Assembly (NCBI RefSeq): GCF_022267515.1 | Contig: NZ_JAKFGB010000014.1 | Coordinates: 620,001 to 684,000, forward strand | Reading direction: 5' to 3' | DNA: 64,000 bases | From: Rubinisphaera margarita | GTDB lineage: Bacteria > Planctomycetota > Planctomycetia > Planctomycetales > Planctomycetaceae | Part shown: positions 47,268 through 61,745 of the stretch, piece by piece | How the letters are laid out: each line of letters begins with the position of its first letter | Position numbering within the stretch: the first letter of the stretch is position 1 | Notes under the pieces: generated by a model | What the model saw: the letters and a program-made list of their open reading frames with translations, nothing else | Told to the model about the DNA's origin: nothing | The model's database searches: none | Position numbers and translations under genes: made by a program

Positions 47268-47412
47268 GGGTGGCCCCGAAAGATTCTTTCGGGGCGGCGC
47301 AGCCGTAGGAGTCCGGGAATGGATCTCCTGCTGCAAGTCCCCGTTCGGCTGCTCGAAGCGAAGGATCAGTTCTTCGGACGCCCAGCAGCATCTTCCGACG
47401 GCTTCGCCACCC
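47268..47412. repeat. Palindromic intergenic element 4
   Basis: Begins gggtggccccg with a perfect 11-bp palindrome (GCCCCGAAAGA-T-TCTTTCGGGGC, 47273-47295), then cagccgtaggagtccgggaa. It ends gacggcttcgccaccccgat. Termini match those of elements 1 and 3, so these form one family. Together elements 3 and 4 and the terminator fill the 447-base gap 46982-47428. Confidence 0.65.
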
Positions 47413-47428
47413 CGATGAGATCGCAGGT

Positions 47429-48196
47429 CTACTGTGGTGGACGACCCGGACGTCCGTTGCGGCCTGGAGGGGGACCGCCGGGACGGCCGCCGGGTCTGTT
47501 GAAGCGTTCTGGTTTAGAGATGCCGCCTTTGATGGTGTGATCGTCGTCATCCGGCACGGTGCGTCCGAGGACGATATCGAAGTTCGCCGCCAGTTCGCCG
47601 ATCGGGGAATCGGGGATCGGTTTGAAGTCGGCCATCACGGTTTCGCGGAGTTCCGGATCACGGATCGAACGGAAGACCCCATCGCGCTCGTTCTGTGGGT
47701 TCCCTTTCACCAGCAACTGAGTCGTCAGCACACGGCGGCCGTTCATGCTGACCGCGACGTGAATATGCGGCGTCCGTCCGGGATACGAAACCGGTTTGAT
47801 CGTGCGGAAGTAGTATTCGCCACTGGAGTCGGTGAAGAAGCGGCCGTAGCCCTGGAAGTTCTTGTCGCGACTCTCGGCGTTGTTGCTGCCGGAGTGGATG
47901 TAGGCCCCTTCGTTGTCGACCTGCCAGATCTCGATGAACGCATTTCGCATCGGCTTGCCGGTGCTGCCGAGAATCTTGCCGGTCAGATGCGTGATCTCGC
48001 CGACGGCCGGCGTGGTCGAATCGTTGATCACCAGCAGATCATTGTCGGTATCGAGCGGCAGCTTGTCGGGATAGAACGGGCCTTCCGTCATGCCCGGGGT
48101 TGTCAGCATTTCGGCGAACAGCCCGGATGTCGTCCAGCAGGCGGCGGTCACAGCCGAGGCGGAGCGCAGGAAATCACGGCGGGTGCGAATCAGCAT
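47429..48196 (-). CDS. Tat-exported intradiol ring-cleavage dioxygenase
   Basis: 255 residues. The ATG at 48196 was chosen because AAGGAG lies 7 bases upstream. A Tat signal (RTRRDFLRSASAVTAAC) precedes the catechol/protocatechuate 3,4-dioxygenase fold. The iron-ligand set can be traced: Tyr in NEGAYIH, Tyr in KPVSYPGR and two His in PHIHVAV. These enzymes open catechol-type rings with oxygen using Fe(III). Export to the periplasm is known for planctomycete homologues. The C-terminus is a Gly/Pro/Arg repeat (GGRPGGPPPGRNGRPGRPP), not part of the enzyme family. Confidence 0.88.
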   Translation of the reverse strand: MLIRTRRDFLRSASAVTAACWTTSGLFAEMLTTPGMTEGPFYPDKLPLDTDNDLLVINDSTTPAVGEITHLTGKILGSTGKPMRNAFIEIWQVDNEGAYIHSGSNNAESRDKNFQGYGRFFTDSSGEYYFRTIKPVSYPGRTPHIHVAVSMNGRRVLTTQLLVKGNPQNERDGVFRSIRDPELRETVMADFKPIPDSPIGELAANFDIVLGRTVPDDDDHTIKGGISKPERFNRPGGRPGGPPPGRNGRPGRPPQ

Positions 48197-48514
48197 CATT
48201 TTCTCCTTCACAGTTTACTCTGAAGTATCGAACACCGTTCGAGAGGAAAGGTTTCGCCGGCGACTGAGGCAAAGGCATTCGCCCCACCGGGATGCTCCGG
48301 AATCATTCTGTCAATTGTCGTCCGCGTCGGTCGTATCGTACACCCCGAATCCGCCGCGGATTTCGCGTGGGATGTAACGATTCGTGGTCGCTCCGCCACA
48401 TTCAGGATGCCGTGAATCGACATCGAAAGATGCGCCCGAACAGTCTTTTGCCTGCAGAACAGGCCTCTCCGCACTCCAGTGGAAACTGGCATCACGATTG
48501 CTTCATAGGCGTTC
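48197..48514. other. Divergent intergenic region
   Basis: 318 bases between the dioxygenase and the secreted protein at 48515. No clear promoter hexamers, repeats or small gene could be identified. Confidence 0.5.
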
Positions 48515-49297
48515 ATGAGCCGTTCCCAACGCCAATGTCTGAATCACATGCTGCAGGTTGCAGTCCTCGGAGGACTCTGTGCCCTGTTCTCCGGAACTTC
48601 GCTGGAAGCCGGCGAGTATGTCAAACTGCTGCTGGTCGATGGGAGGACACCCGTGGGGCAGCTGGTTCCTCAGGAGCCCGACAGCGAATTTGTGATGTTG
48701 CAGTCGAGCACGAACAACATCGCGCTCGTGAGCCGCTTTCCGCGGTGGATGGTGAGAGACATCCAACCCATCGACGCCCTGTTCGTCGATGCCCCGAATG
48801 AACCGGCGTTTGAACCTCCACGGAATCCGGTTGAGATTCGTAATCAACCCGAGATCCAGAGCCTGAAGATTCGCGCCGGTTTCGATTCCTGGGATCGAGA
48901 CACGCAACCGGACGGCCTGACCGTCGAGATCTTTCCCCGGGCGGCACGTCGTTTACCAGTCGACGCCGAAGGGACGATCACGTTCGAACTCTTCGCCGAA
49001 CGCCAGCATCCGCTTCCGCATGAAGAACGGTTTGAATCGATCGGCCGCTGGTCGGTCGAGCTCAGCAGTGAAGACTACATCCGCCCTGGTGTCGCAGTGG
49101 TGGAGCTTCCGTGGCGGAATACCGAGCCGTACGAGAACAATGAATGGAAACCGCTCGGCTTGCTGACCGCCCGCCTGTTCGTCGCCGGTGTCGGCACGTT
49201 CGACGCTTCAGATGCGAATGTCCCTCTCCGCGAGTGGAGCCGCTTCCGCGACGATCTGGGACTGCATCGTGGTTCCCGGTATGAACTGGAACCGTAG
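48515..49297 (+). CDS. Secreted protein of unknown function
   Basis: 260 residues. A signal peptide (MLQVAVLGGLCALFSGTSLEAG, cleavage near residue 32) is followed by a mostly beta-strand protein with no cysteine after the signal. GLTVEIFPRAARRLPVDAEG and TITFELFAERQHPLPHEERF suggest a beta-sandwich. I do not recognise a family. The upstream ribosome-binding site is weak. It is convergent with the metallopeptidase-like gene, with 3 bases between stop codons. Confidence 0.75.
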   Translation: MSRSQRQCLNHMLQVAVLGGLCALFSGTSLEAGEYVKLLLVDGRTPVGQLVPQEPDSEFVMLQSSTNNIALVSRFPRWMVRDIQPIDALFVDAPNEPAFEPPRNPVEIRNQPEIQSLKIRAGFDSWDRDTQPDGLTVEIFPRAARRLPVDAEGTITFELFAERQHPLPHEERFESIGRWSVELSSEDYIRPGVAVVELPWRNTEPYENNEWKPLGLLTARLFVAGVGTFDASDANVPLREWSRFRDDLGLHRGSRYELEP

Positions 49298-49300
49298 AGT

Positions 49301-50515
49301 CTACTCCGGTCGAACCAGCTGCATTCTCAACGAGATTGATCCTTCATTGTCAGCCAGCTGCCCCCAGTCATCCCGGCAACGAACATAGAGCTGGCCATCT
49401 CCGCGAGCCGTGAAGGATTCTTCGTTACCGAGATCGAAGGGCTCGCTCAGCTCGTAATCGTTGAACAGGATTCCAATCAGTCGTCCGTTGCCATCGTCAT
49501 CACCGGCAGCCGTCAGCTCTTCACCATCGGGCTCGATGGACCATTCTCCGGTGGTTGCAATGCTGTAGGTGTTGCCTTCTTCCACTTCGAGACGTGATGC
49601 CTGCCAACCTGCCCGAGCTTCGATTTTCGATGTGACCGTCCGGCTGCCGCGGGCCGGAGTGAATTTCGTTTTCCAGTCCCAGCTGCACAGATCGACGCGA
49701 TAGCCGACAGACAGGTTCTCGACGAACAGCTTGTGCTCGAACTCGATTTCTTTCGACATGGATCCATAAACGGTCCAGAACGTGACGCCGGGGACTTCGG
49801 TCATCAGGGCCAGTCCGAGCGGTTTGAATCGCTGAGTGTAATTCTCGTTGAAGCCAAGCAGATGGCAGAGGGTCCATCGCCAGGAATAATTCTGCCAGGA
49901 GTCGCCGGTGAACTGGTTCAGATCAACGATGTCCTTCAACGGTTTCCGTTCGACCGACTTCAGGTACTTGATGACGTAGGGATCGCATGTGACCGATTTG
50001 TCTTTCGGGTCCTGCCAGTACTTGCCGACCTCGGCCATTCCCTCGCTGTACCAGACCGGCCCTGTACTGCCGAACGCCTGAGCACAGTAGGCGTGCACGG
50101 CTTCGTGCTGTGGCGTTCCCCGATCGGCAATGGCATAGACGATCGCCTTCGCCTGCCAGACGTTGCCGATCGTTCGTTTCTGCGTCATCGTCAGTCCGCC
50201 GCCCGATGTCACCGAGTCCCAGGCCTGAGGCGGGATCGTGTCCCGAGACCAGTGGGCGATGTCTTCAAAGACGTAGATCTCGATCAGGCCCGCGTTCTTC
50301 TTTCCCCAGTAGCGAGAGATCAGATCGAGCATCGTTTCAAGCCGCTCGAGCAGTTCGGCGGATTCCTCTTTATCCAGATCCGTACGGAGCAGGAAATTGC
50401 GGGAACGATACTCGCCGATGGTCGCCGTCCGTTCGTCAGCCTTTACAGAACTGGACAGAAGCGGACAAAGCAGCATCACCAGCAGACAGGCGAAACGGTC
50501 GAAGCGGTGGAACAT
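49301..50515 (-). CDS. Secreted HExxH (gluzincin/DUF1570-like) metallopeptidase-type protein
   Basis: 404 residues from the ATG at 50515 (GGAGG 4-5 bases upstream), followed by a signal peptide (LLVMLLCPLLSSSVKAD). The zinc motif HEAVH lies at about 144-148 and a downstream glutamate in WYSEGMAEVGKYW fits the third ligand of a gluzincin. The C-terminal 130 residues form a beta-rich region (RTVTSKIEARAGW, LYVRCRDDWGQLADN). This resembles planctomycete DUF1570-type proteins. The substrate is unknown. Confidence 0.8.
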   Translation of the reverse strand: MFHRFDRFACLLVMLLCPLLSSSVKADERTATIGEYRSRNFLLRTDLDKEESAELLERLETMLDLISRYWGKKNAGLIEIYVFEDIAHWSRDTIPPQAWDSVTSGGGLTMTQKRTIGNVWQAKAIVYAIADRGTPQHEAVHAYCAQAFGSTGPVWYSEGMAEVGKYWQDPKDKSVTCDPYVIKYLKSVERKPLKDIVDLNQFTGDSWQNYSWRWTLCHLLGFNENYTQRFKPLGLALMTEVPGVTFWTVYGSMSKEIEFEHKLFVENLSVGYRVDLCSWDWKTKFTPARGSRTVTSKIEARAGWQASRLEVEEGNTYSIATTGEWSIEPDGEELTAAGDDDGNGRLIGILFNDYELSEPFDLGNEESFTARGDGQLYVRCRDDWGQLADNEGSISLRMQLVRPE

Positions 50516-50695
50516 AGGGCCTCCAATTCCGGCAGACGACAGATCGCCTCGTTCAATCGAATAGGAGAGGAGCACGCGCGAGGGAATCGTCGGCAAATTT
50601 CCGGAATTTTTTTCAGGTCGACTAAAACTGGACGTATGATCCGTTTTCGTGATCCGTCGTTATGACTGGACCGAGACATTATTCGGAGCGGATCG

Positions 50696-50905
50696 ATGAA
50701 GAAGTTTTCGAAGCAGGTATTCGTGTTCCTCGCCGGGATCCTGATGGGATTGTATCTGGGCGAGGTCTATATCGGGAGTTCGTATCAGGTCGGCTGGACC
50801 GTCGGATATTCGGAAGCTTCACAGCTGTTCAAGGAAACGCTCGAAGCCTACCGGACCGCTGATGTGATGAAGTCGGCCCGGAACGGGGCGGCGCCGGCCG
50901 AATGA
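50696..50905 (+). CDS. Small single-helix membrane protein
   Basis: 69 residues. A basic start and one helix (about 8-25, VFVFLAGILMGLYLGEVYIG) precede a short polar tail. GGAG lies 7 bases before the ATG. No family recognised. It is followed at 19 bases by a tRNA gene on the opposite strand. Confidence 0.65.
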   Translation: MKKFSKQVFVFLAGILMGLYLGEVYIGSSYQVGWTVGYSEASQLFKETLEAYRTADVMKSARNGAAPAE

Positions 50906-50923
50906 GAAAACTCAGCCCGGAAA

Positions 50924-50997
<74 letters not shown>

Positions 50998-51069
50998 CGA
51001 GATCACAGCGGGACACGAGTTTATCATCTCAAGTTCTCTTTTGCACTCGGCCTTCCGGCGAAGAACTCG

Positions 51070-51951
51070 CTACGCGGGCCACTCCACTTTGAGTTTTTCC
51101 GCCAGCGCCTGCAGTTGTTCAAGAGTGTCTGCTGAGAGTTCGAACGCTTGCTCCTTGATGGCGGCTCGGGTGGCATGTTCTCCCTTGAAGGCGTCGACAT
51201 GTTCGCTCAGGGCGTCAACCGTTTTCTTCATCGCGGCTTCTCCGGCAAACGCCGCCGGATCGATGACGAGAATGAAATGCTCGAACCGTTCGTGCAGGGG
51301 GCCCCGTGTTTTTGCAGAGGGGACTTTTGATCCGGTCAGTCCGCTGGTGAGCATCGCGTGAAGCATGCCAACGGTGTAGGAGAGCTCGCCGGGCAGCTGA
51401 TGCTGCAGGGGACGATCTTCGCCGAAGGAGAACTCGTAGCCGGCCAGAGTCCCGCCATCGGGAAAAGCGAATGCGGCTGGCTGGCGACCGAAACGGAGTC
51501 CTTCGAGGGGGGCGTCGGGGTCCCGCTTGGGAGCAGGCGTGCTGGTCAGGCAGCAGCCAATCATTCCGGCTCGGGCCGCCATGCAGGCATAGACCAGCGG
51601 CGTGCCCAGACTCTGGCTGTTGGAGATCGCCGCTGCTCCCAGTCCCACAGTCCGGGCTTTGTCAATCGCCGCCTGGGTCCCCTTGGATGCCGCGACGTGC
51701 CCCATCCCCTCATTGGCATCGAACAGGATCGTGCCGGGCGTTTCGGACTTCTTCATTGCCAGGGCACGGGGATCAATATCTCCGACATCAATCGACTGAA
51801 CCGAACTGAGCACGCTGACGCACCCGAACTCGGCCCGTCCGATGCGATCGGCTTCAATCATCCGTTGGGCGACCGTCTCGGCCTCGACAGCGTACATACC
51901 CTTCCGGATGAAGATACTCGCCAGCACCTTGGCCATGTCCGATGATGTCAT
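51070..51951 (-). CDS. Degenerate Ldh_2-family (malate/lactate dehydrogenase type) protein
   Basis: 293 residues from the ATG at 51951 (CGGAG upstream). The Ldh_2 (YlbC/ComC-type NAD(P)H oxidoreductase) scaffold is evident: MIEADRIGRAEFG, GMGHVAASKGTQAAIDKA, AAISNSQSLGTPLVYACMAARAGMIG. The family histidines are missing, however. The SHG motif after EAD is replaced by AEF, and NSNHFG is NSQSLG. Both changes remove residues tied to catalysis and cofactor binding in characterised members. It may be inactive or have a changed function. The C-terminal LSADTLEQLQALAEKLKV helix is standard. Confidence 0.8.
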   Translation of the reverse strand: MTSSDMAKVLASIFIRKGMYAVEAETVAQRMIEADRIGRAEFGCVSVLSSVQSIDVGDIDPRALAMKKSETPGTILFDANEGMGHVAASKGTQAAIDKARTVGLGAAAISNSQSLGTPLVYACMAARAGMIGCCLTSTPAPKRDPDAPLEGLRFGRQPAAFAFPDGGTLAGYEFSFGEDRPLQHQLPGELSYTVGMLHAMLTSGLTGSKVPSAKTRGPLHERFEHFILVIDPAAFAGEAAMKKTVDALSEHVDAFKGEHATRAAIKEQAFELSADTLEQLQALAEKLKVEWPA

Positions 51952-52120
51952 ACACCAGTTCTCCGATCGTTGTTCCACTGTGCAAGGCGATTCGAGTGCG
52001 GGCAGATCGCCTGCGGCCTTGTCTCAAGTCTAGGGAAAACGACTGGTAAACTCCATCGGCCGCACGTCCTTTCGTGAGTACGATAGAGAAGAGCAATCCG
52101 AAGACCACGGGAGAAGGCAT

Positions 52121-52324
52121 ATGAGCGACACCGAGAACGAACCGGTAAAAGAAAGTCCAGGCGTCCTGAAACTGATCTGCGGCTCCGCGGTGACGCTGGG
52201 CGTGGCCATCACCGCCGCCGTGACATCGTTGTCTACAGAAGAAATTGCCGTGGGAATCACCGCCTGGGTGGCGGCCACGGTCATTGGAGCCAGTGCGATG
52301 ATCGCCGCGTTCCGACAAAGTTGA
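52121..52324 (+). CDS. Small two-helix membrane protein
   Basis: 67 residues. A charged N-terminus is followed by two hydrophobic segments (LICGSAVTLGVAITAAV and AVGITAWVAATVIGASAMIAA). GGAGAAGG precedes the ATG. No recognised family. Convergent with the DUF1501 gene. Confidence 0.65.
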   Translation: MSDTENEPVKESPGVLKLICGSAVTLGVAITAAVTSLSTEEIAVGITAWVAATVIGASAMIAAFRQS

Positions 52325-52331
52325 TCGCGTG

Positions 52332-52374
52332 AAAAATGAGACAGCCTCTCGCCCAAAGTGAGCGAAAGGCTGTC
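52332..52374 (-). terminator. Intrinsic terminator for the DUF1501 operon
   Basis: 13-bp stem with one mismatch (GACAGCCTCTCGC against GCGAAAGGCTGTC), 9-base loop. On the minus strand TCATTTTTC follows. It lies 75 bases after the DUF1501 stop. Confidence 0.7.
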
Positions 52375-52408
52375 AACTTCTCTGGTTCAGAGGGCATTCG
52401 CTGCTCGA

Positions 52409-52448
52409 GCAAAATCAAAATTCGACTGCAGGAGAAGCGTGAAAAGCC

Positions 52449-52451
<3 letters not shown>
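52409..52451 (+). repeat. Dispersed intergenic repeat, copy C
   Basis: gcaaaatcaaaattcg then actgcaggagaagcgt (52409-52440) matches copy B at 31 of 32 bases and continues as gaaaagccctag, matching copy A. Its end coincides with the stop codon of the DUF1501 gene on the opposite strand, as copy A coincides with the stop of the first gene. Confidence 0.8.
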
Positions 52452-53924
<1,473 letters not shown>

Positions 53925-53973
53925 GACTTTCTCCCATCGCGATTGAAATCGGCGGACTGTGAGTTGGAACGGT

Positions 53974-59091
<5,118 letters not shown>

Positions 59092-59457
59092 GAGCTTAAA
59101 CCCGGACCTGTCAGGCGCGTGGGTGTCCGATCACAGCTTCCAGAGACAAGCGCACTCTGGCAAAGCGGAAGTCGGAACGGACATTAACTACGTCTAACGA
59201 AGATCGTACGAAACAAAAATCGTTAAGTAATGCCGATCCGCTGCAAGGCGCCCGCACCGAAGTTGAGTTGCGTCTCATTTCGTGTACGGGGAAGAAGACC
59301 TGAGGCAGGCGATGAAAATCGAGTCCGAAGAACTCTGTTTCCGGTTGGGACGCCCTTACAGGTACGGTAGCCGAGTCACTCTACTCAGCAGGCAGGTTCA
59401 TATCGATATCAGATTATGCAACCTGCCACCGACTTTGCAAGTGGAGTTTCGAATTTT
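59092..59457. other. Intergenic region with one hairpin
   Basis: 366 bases between the giant cytochrome gene start and the DUF6580 gene end. It contains an 8-bp stem GGCAGGTT/AACCTGCC (59391-59427) around an AT-rich loop. No T-tract follows, so a terminator is uncertain. No credible gene. Confidence 0.5.
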
Positions 59458-60132
59458 TCACACCCGCGATTCGCTCCGCGGAACCGCCATTCGGGACGAT
59501 TCCGTAGGGCTTTCAGACAGGCGTGGCACGCCAGACAGAATCGCCGTCAGCACCGGCACGAAGATAATCATGCTGGCCAGGCTGTTCCGATAAAACGGGA
59601 TCGCCTGCACGAAGCACTCCGTCAACCCAGCCAGATTGCGGGTGTACAGCATTTCCGAGCCGAGTCCCCACACCAGCACGTTCGTCACGACAAAGAACAG
59701 GGTCGCTCCGATTACGCCACTTCCCAGGTTGAACGCGACTGATTCCAGATAGCTGTCGCTCTTCTGCAGACGGCTGCCAATCGCACCCAGTCCGATCAGG
59801 CCCAGAGCGAGCACGTAAATCAGCGGCTGATGCGGATAGAAGGCCCATTCGAAGTGACCCGATGCCGTCCAGATGCCCAGATCGCCCAGCAGCCAGACTC
59901 CCATTGTCAGACCGATCGCCAGCTTCCGTGACAGTGACGCCCCCGCCACAATCGCCAGCGGCATCAGTGGCGAGAAGTTCCACACGTACGACCCGAACTG
60001 CGTCGGATCGAGATTCCAGTCGAGCCGGTAAAACACATACGGCATCACCTTCGCGGCAATCGCCAGCAGAGCCAGCATGCTCAACAGAATCCAGCGGGAT
60101 GGAGAGAGTTTTACAGGAGACGTTGACGACAC
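59458..60132 (-). CDS. DUF6580-family putative transport protein
   Basis: 224 residues. The GTG at 60132 is supported by AAAGGA 7 bases upstream. Five or six membrane helices are seen. WILLSMLALLAIAAKVMPYV, NFSPLMPLAIVAGASLSRK and FEWAFYPHQPLIYVLALGL match the DUF6580 pattern. Size and topology resemble substrate-binding S subunits of energy-coupling-factor transporters. It is the next gene after the B12-riboswitch-controlled DUF1559 gene on the same strand, 250 bases downstream, so co-regulation by cobalamin is possible. No ECF ATPase or T subunit is in the window. Confidence 0.78.
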   Translation of the reverse strand: MSSTSPVKLSPSRWILLSMLALLAIAAKVMPYVFYRLDWNLDPTQFGSYVWNFSPLMPLAIVAGASLSRKLAIGLTMGVWLLGDLGIWTASGHFEWAFYPHQPLIYVLALGLIGLGAIGSRLQKSDSYLESVAFNLGSGVIGATLFFVVTNVLVWGLGSEMLYTRNLAGLTECFVQAIPFYRNSLASMIIFVPVLTAILSGVPRLSESPTESSRMAVPRSESRV

Positions 60133-60382
60133 GAGGTTGTCCTTTATCAGATAGATTCAAACACTCTGGAGTGTATCGAAGACTCGGTATAGGAAAGATC
60201 CCGAGCGGACCAGGTCCACCCGGGAGGATCTCTTCGTACCAGCGGAATCCTGCCGCCGAATCCGAGTTCCATCGCCGGAAACCGCAGACTCTTTGGAAAA
60301 GGAGAAGCGTTCTGGTCGAAACGCTCTTCGCCGGTATTAATCATCACGTCCATTCGGCGGCAGCTTGCCGCCGTTACGGAAG

Positions 60383-61252
60383 TTAGTCGCGATCGTACCA
60401 CACATCGTCTTCGCCGACAAAGCCGAGGTGATTGTCCTTGTTCGCCTGGACCTGAGCCGGTGTGAACCAGAACGGCAGCGGGATCGAGCTCGGACTTTTC
60501 GACTCCACATGGCCGTCCAGAAAGGCGACGTTGGCCGTGTTGTGATGCCGGAAGTGAACCGTCGGCTGCGTATTTGAAGGCGGCTCCAGTAATGGATTCT
60601 CGACCAGATACTCGTTCGGGTAGTAATCCCAGGTGTTGTAAATGGCGGAGTCTGCAAACACGATTGTCTGCGTTGTCGACTGGACATCCCGGAACTTCCG
60701 CGTCGCCGGATTTGCCGAGACCGTTACCGCTGGAAACGCGGAGTAATCGTAGTTGATGCCGTAGCTCAGATAGTGTCCGTTGTAGGCGTAACCACAGGCC
60801 GGACGGCCGAAACGCAGGTGGTCGAGCTGGCTCTCGCCGAGATCAGGGCACTGAAACACGGCGTGATTCGTTTCGATAAACGGAGCGAGCGGACCGGCCG
60901 CGAAATCGTACTGCGAATCAACCGGCTGCGTGTAATCGACGACGCCGAACCAGTAATTGATCGACCCGCGGACCGAGCCGGCCCCGGTGTTGTAGGCGAT
61001 CTCGGCCGCATCATCGATCTTGTAGGGAACGAGATGCTCAGCGTGGATGTCGGCGTAATTGTGCAGCGCCAGCGCGATCTGCTTGAGATGATTCTTGCAC
61101 TGTGTGCGACGAGCCGCGGCTCGGGCCTGCTGGACAGCGGGCAGCAGCAAAGCGACCAGGATCGCAATGATTGCGATCACGACAAGGAGTTCGATCAGCG
61201 TAAACGCTGAGGGGAGCCGCCGGTCAGAGGACGGCTGAAGAGAGACTTTCAT
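60383..61252 (-). CDS. DUF1559 pseudopilin-like protein under a cobalamin riboswitch
   Basis: 289 residues from the ATG at 61252, with AGGAAG 7 bases upstream. The frame is open to an ATG at 61393, but that start would add 47 residues ahead of the prepilin leader. The type III signal (LPSAFTLIELLVVIAIIAIL), LLPAVQQARAAARRTQCKNH and LKQIALALHNYADIHAEH identify the family, and HHNTANVAFLDGHVESK is the C-terminal H-X9-DG motif. It is shorter than the paralogue at 33543, and its middle region differs. The leader carries a promoter, a cobalamin riboswitch and a short upstream reading frame, which is unusual for this family. Confidence 0.93.
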   Translation of the reverse strand: MKVSLQPSSDRRLPSAFTLIELLVVIAIIAILVALLLPAVQQARAAARRTQCKNHLKQIALALHNYADIHAEHLVPYKIDDAAEIAYNTGAGSVRGSINYWFGVVDYTQPVDSQYDFAAGPLAPFIETNHAVFQCPDLGESQLDHLRFGRPACGYAYNGHYLSYGINYDYSAFPAVTVSANPATRKFRDVQSTTQTIVFADSAIYNTWDYYPNEYLVENPLLEPPSNTQPTVHFRHHNTANVAFLDGHVESKSPSSIPLPFWFTPAQVQANKDNHLGFVGEDDVWYDRD

Positions 61253-61351
61253 GGGAGATCTTCCTGAGGAAAGCGCGCCGTCCGACAGAGACAGGCGCGA
61301 AGGAGCAGCCGGGCGCAGGATGCGCGTCAACGGCTGGATGCGGAGAAGGAG

Positions 61352-61370
61352 ACGTTCGCAGGGCGAACGT
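61352..61370 (-). other. Hairpin in the DUF1559 leader
   Basis: Perfect 8-bp stem ACGTTCGC/GCGAACGT with 3-base loop. It lies one base after the stop of the short upstream reading frame and 100 bases before the DUF1559 ATG. No T-tract follows, so it is probably not a plain intrinsic terminator. Confidence 0.5.
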
Positions 61371-61406
61371 TCAGGAAGATCCGCAGGGCGCATACAAACT
61401 CAACAT
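61371..61406 (-). CDS. Candidate 11-codon upstream reading frame in the riboswitch leader
   Basis: ATG at 61406 with AAAGGA 6 bases upstream encodes MLSLYAPCGSS. Its Shine-Dalgarno lies inside a potential hairpin (TCCTTT-CGAGCA-AAAGGA), flanked by GGATGTC/GACATCC pairing with bases just after the B12 box. This layout would let the riboswitch control translation of the small frame. It could also be chance; only its position supports it. Confidence 0.35.
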   Translation of the reverse strand: MLSLYAPCGSS

Positions 61407-61445
61407 GGGATGTCCTTTTGCTCGAAAGGAATCGACGAAGCCGAC

Positions 61446-61625
<180 letters not shown>

Positions 61626-61631
61626 GCGGGC

Positions 61632-61660
61632 AGTGTACTGTGGAGAAGGGGGAGTTTCAA
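61632..61660 (-). promoter_or_regulatory. Sigma70-type promoter ahead of the riboswitch
   Basis: On the minus strand TTGAAA (61655-61660), 17-base spacer, TACACT (61632-61637). The predicted start near 61625 coincides with the 5' edge of the riboswitch. The transcript is therefore independent of the upstream sulfatase gene. Confidence 0.6.
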
Positions 61661-61745
61661 ACGCGATGCCGGCGAGCGCTTTCGCCTTGAGCGCGTACCG
61701 TTTCATTCGAACACGTTTTGAATCAGTCCATGTTCGGCCGCGATG

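Noticed and set aside
46990..47412. The two palindromic elements around 47.2 kb as an insertion sequence
   Set aside because: No transposase frame, no target duplication seen, and the element ends match other non-coding palindromes.
60383..61393. Longer form of the riboswitch-controlled DUF1559 protein starting at 61393
   Set aside because: It would put 47 extra residues before a prepilin leader that must be short; the ATG at 61252 has a good ribosome-binding site and the upstream one does not.
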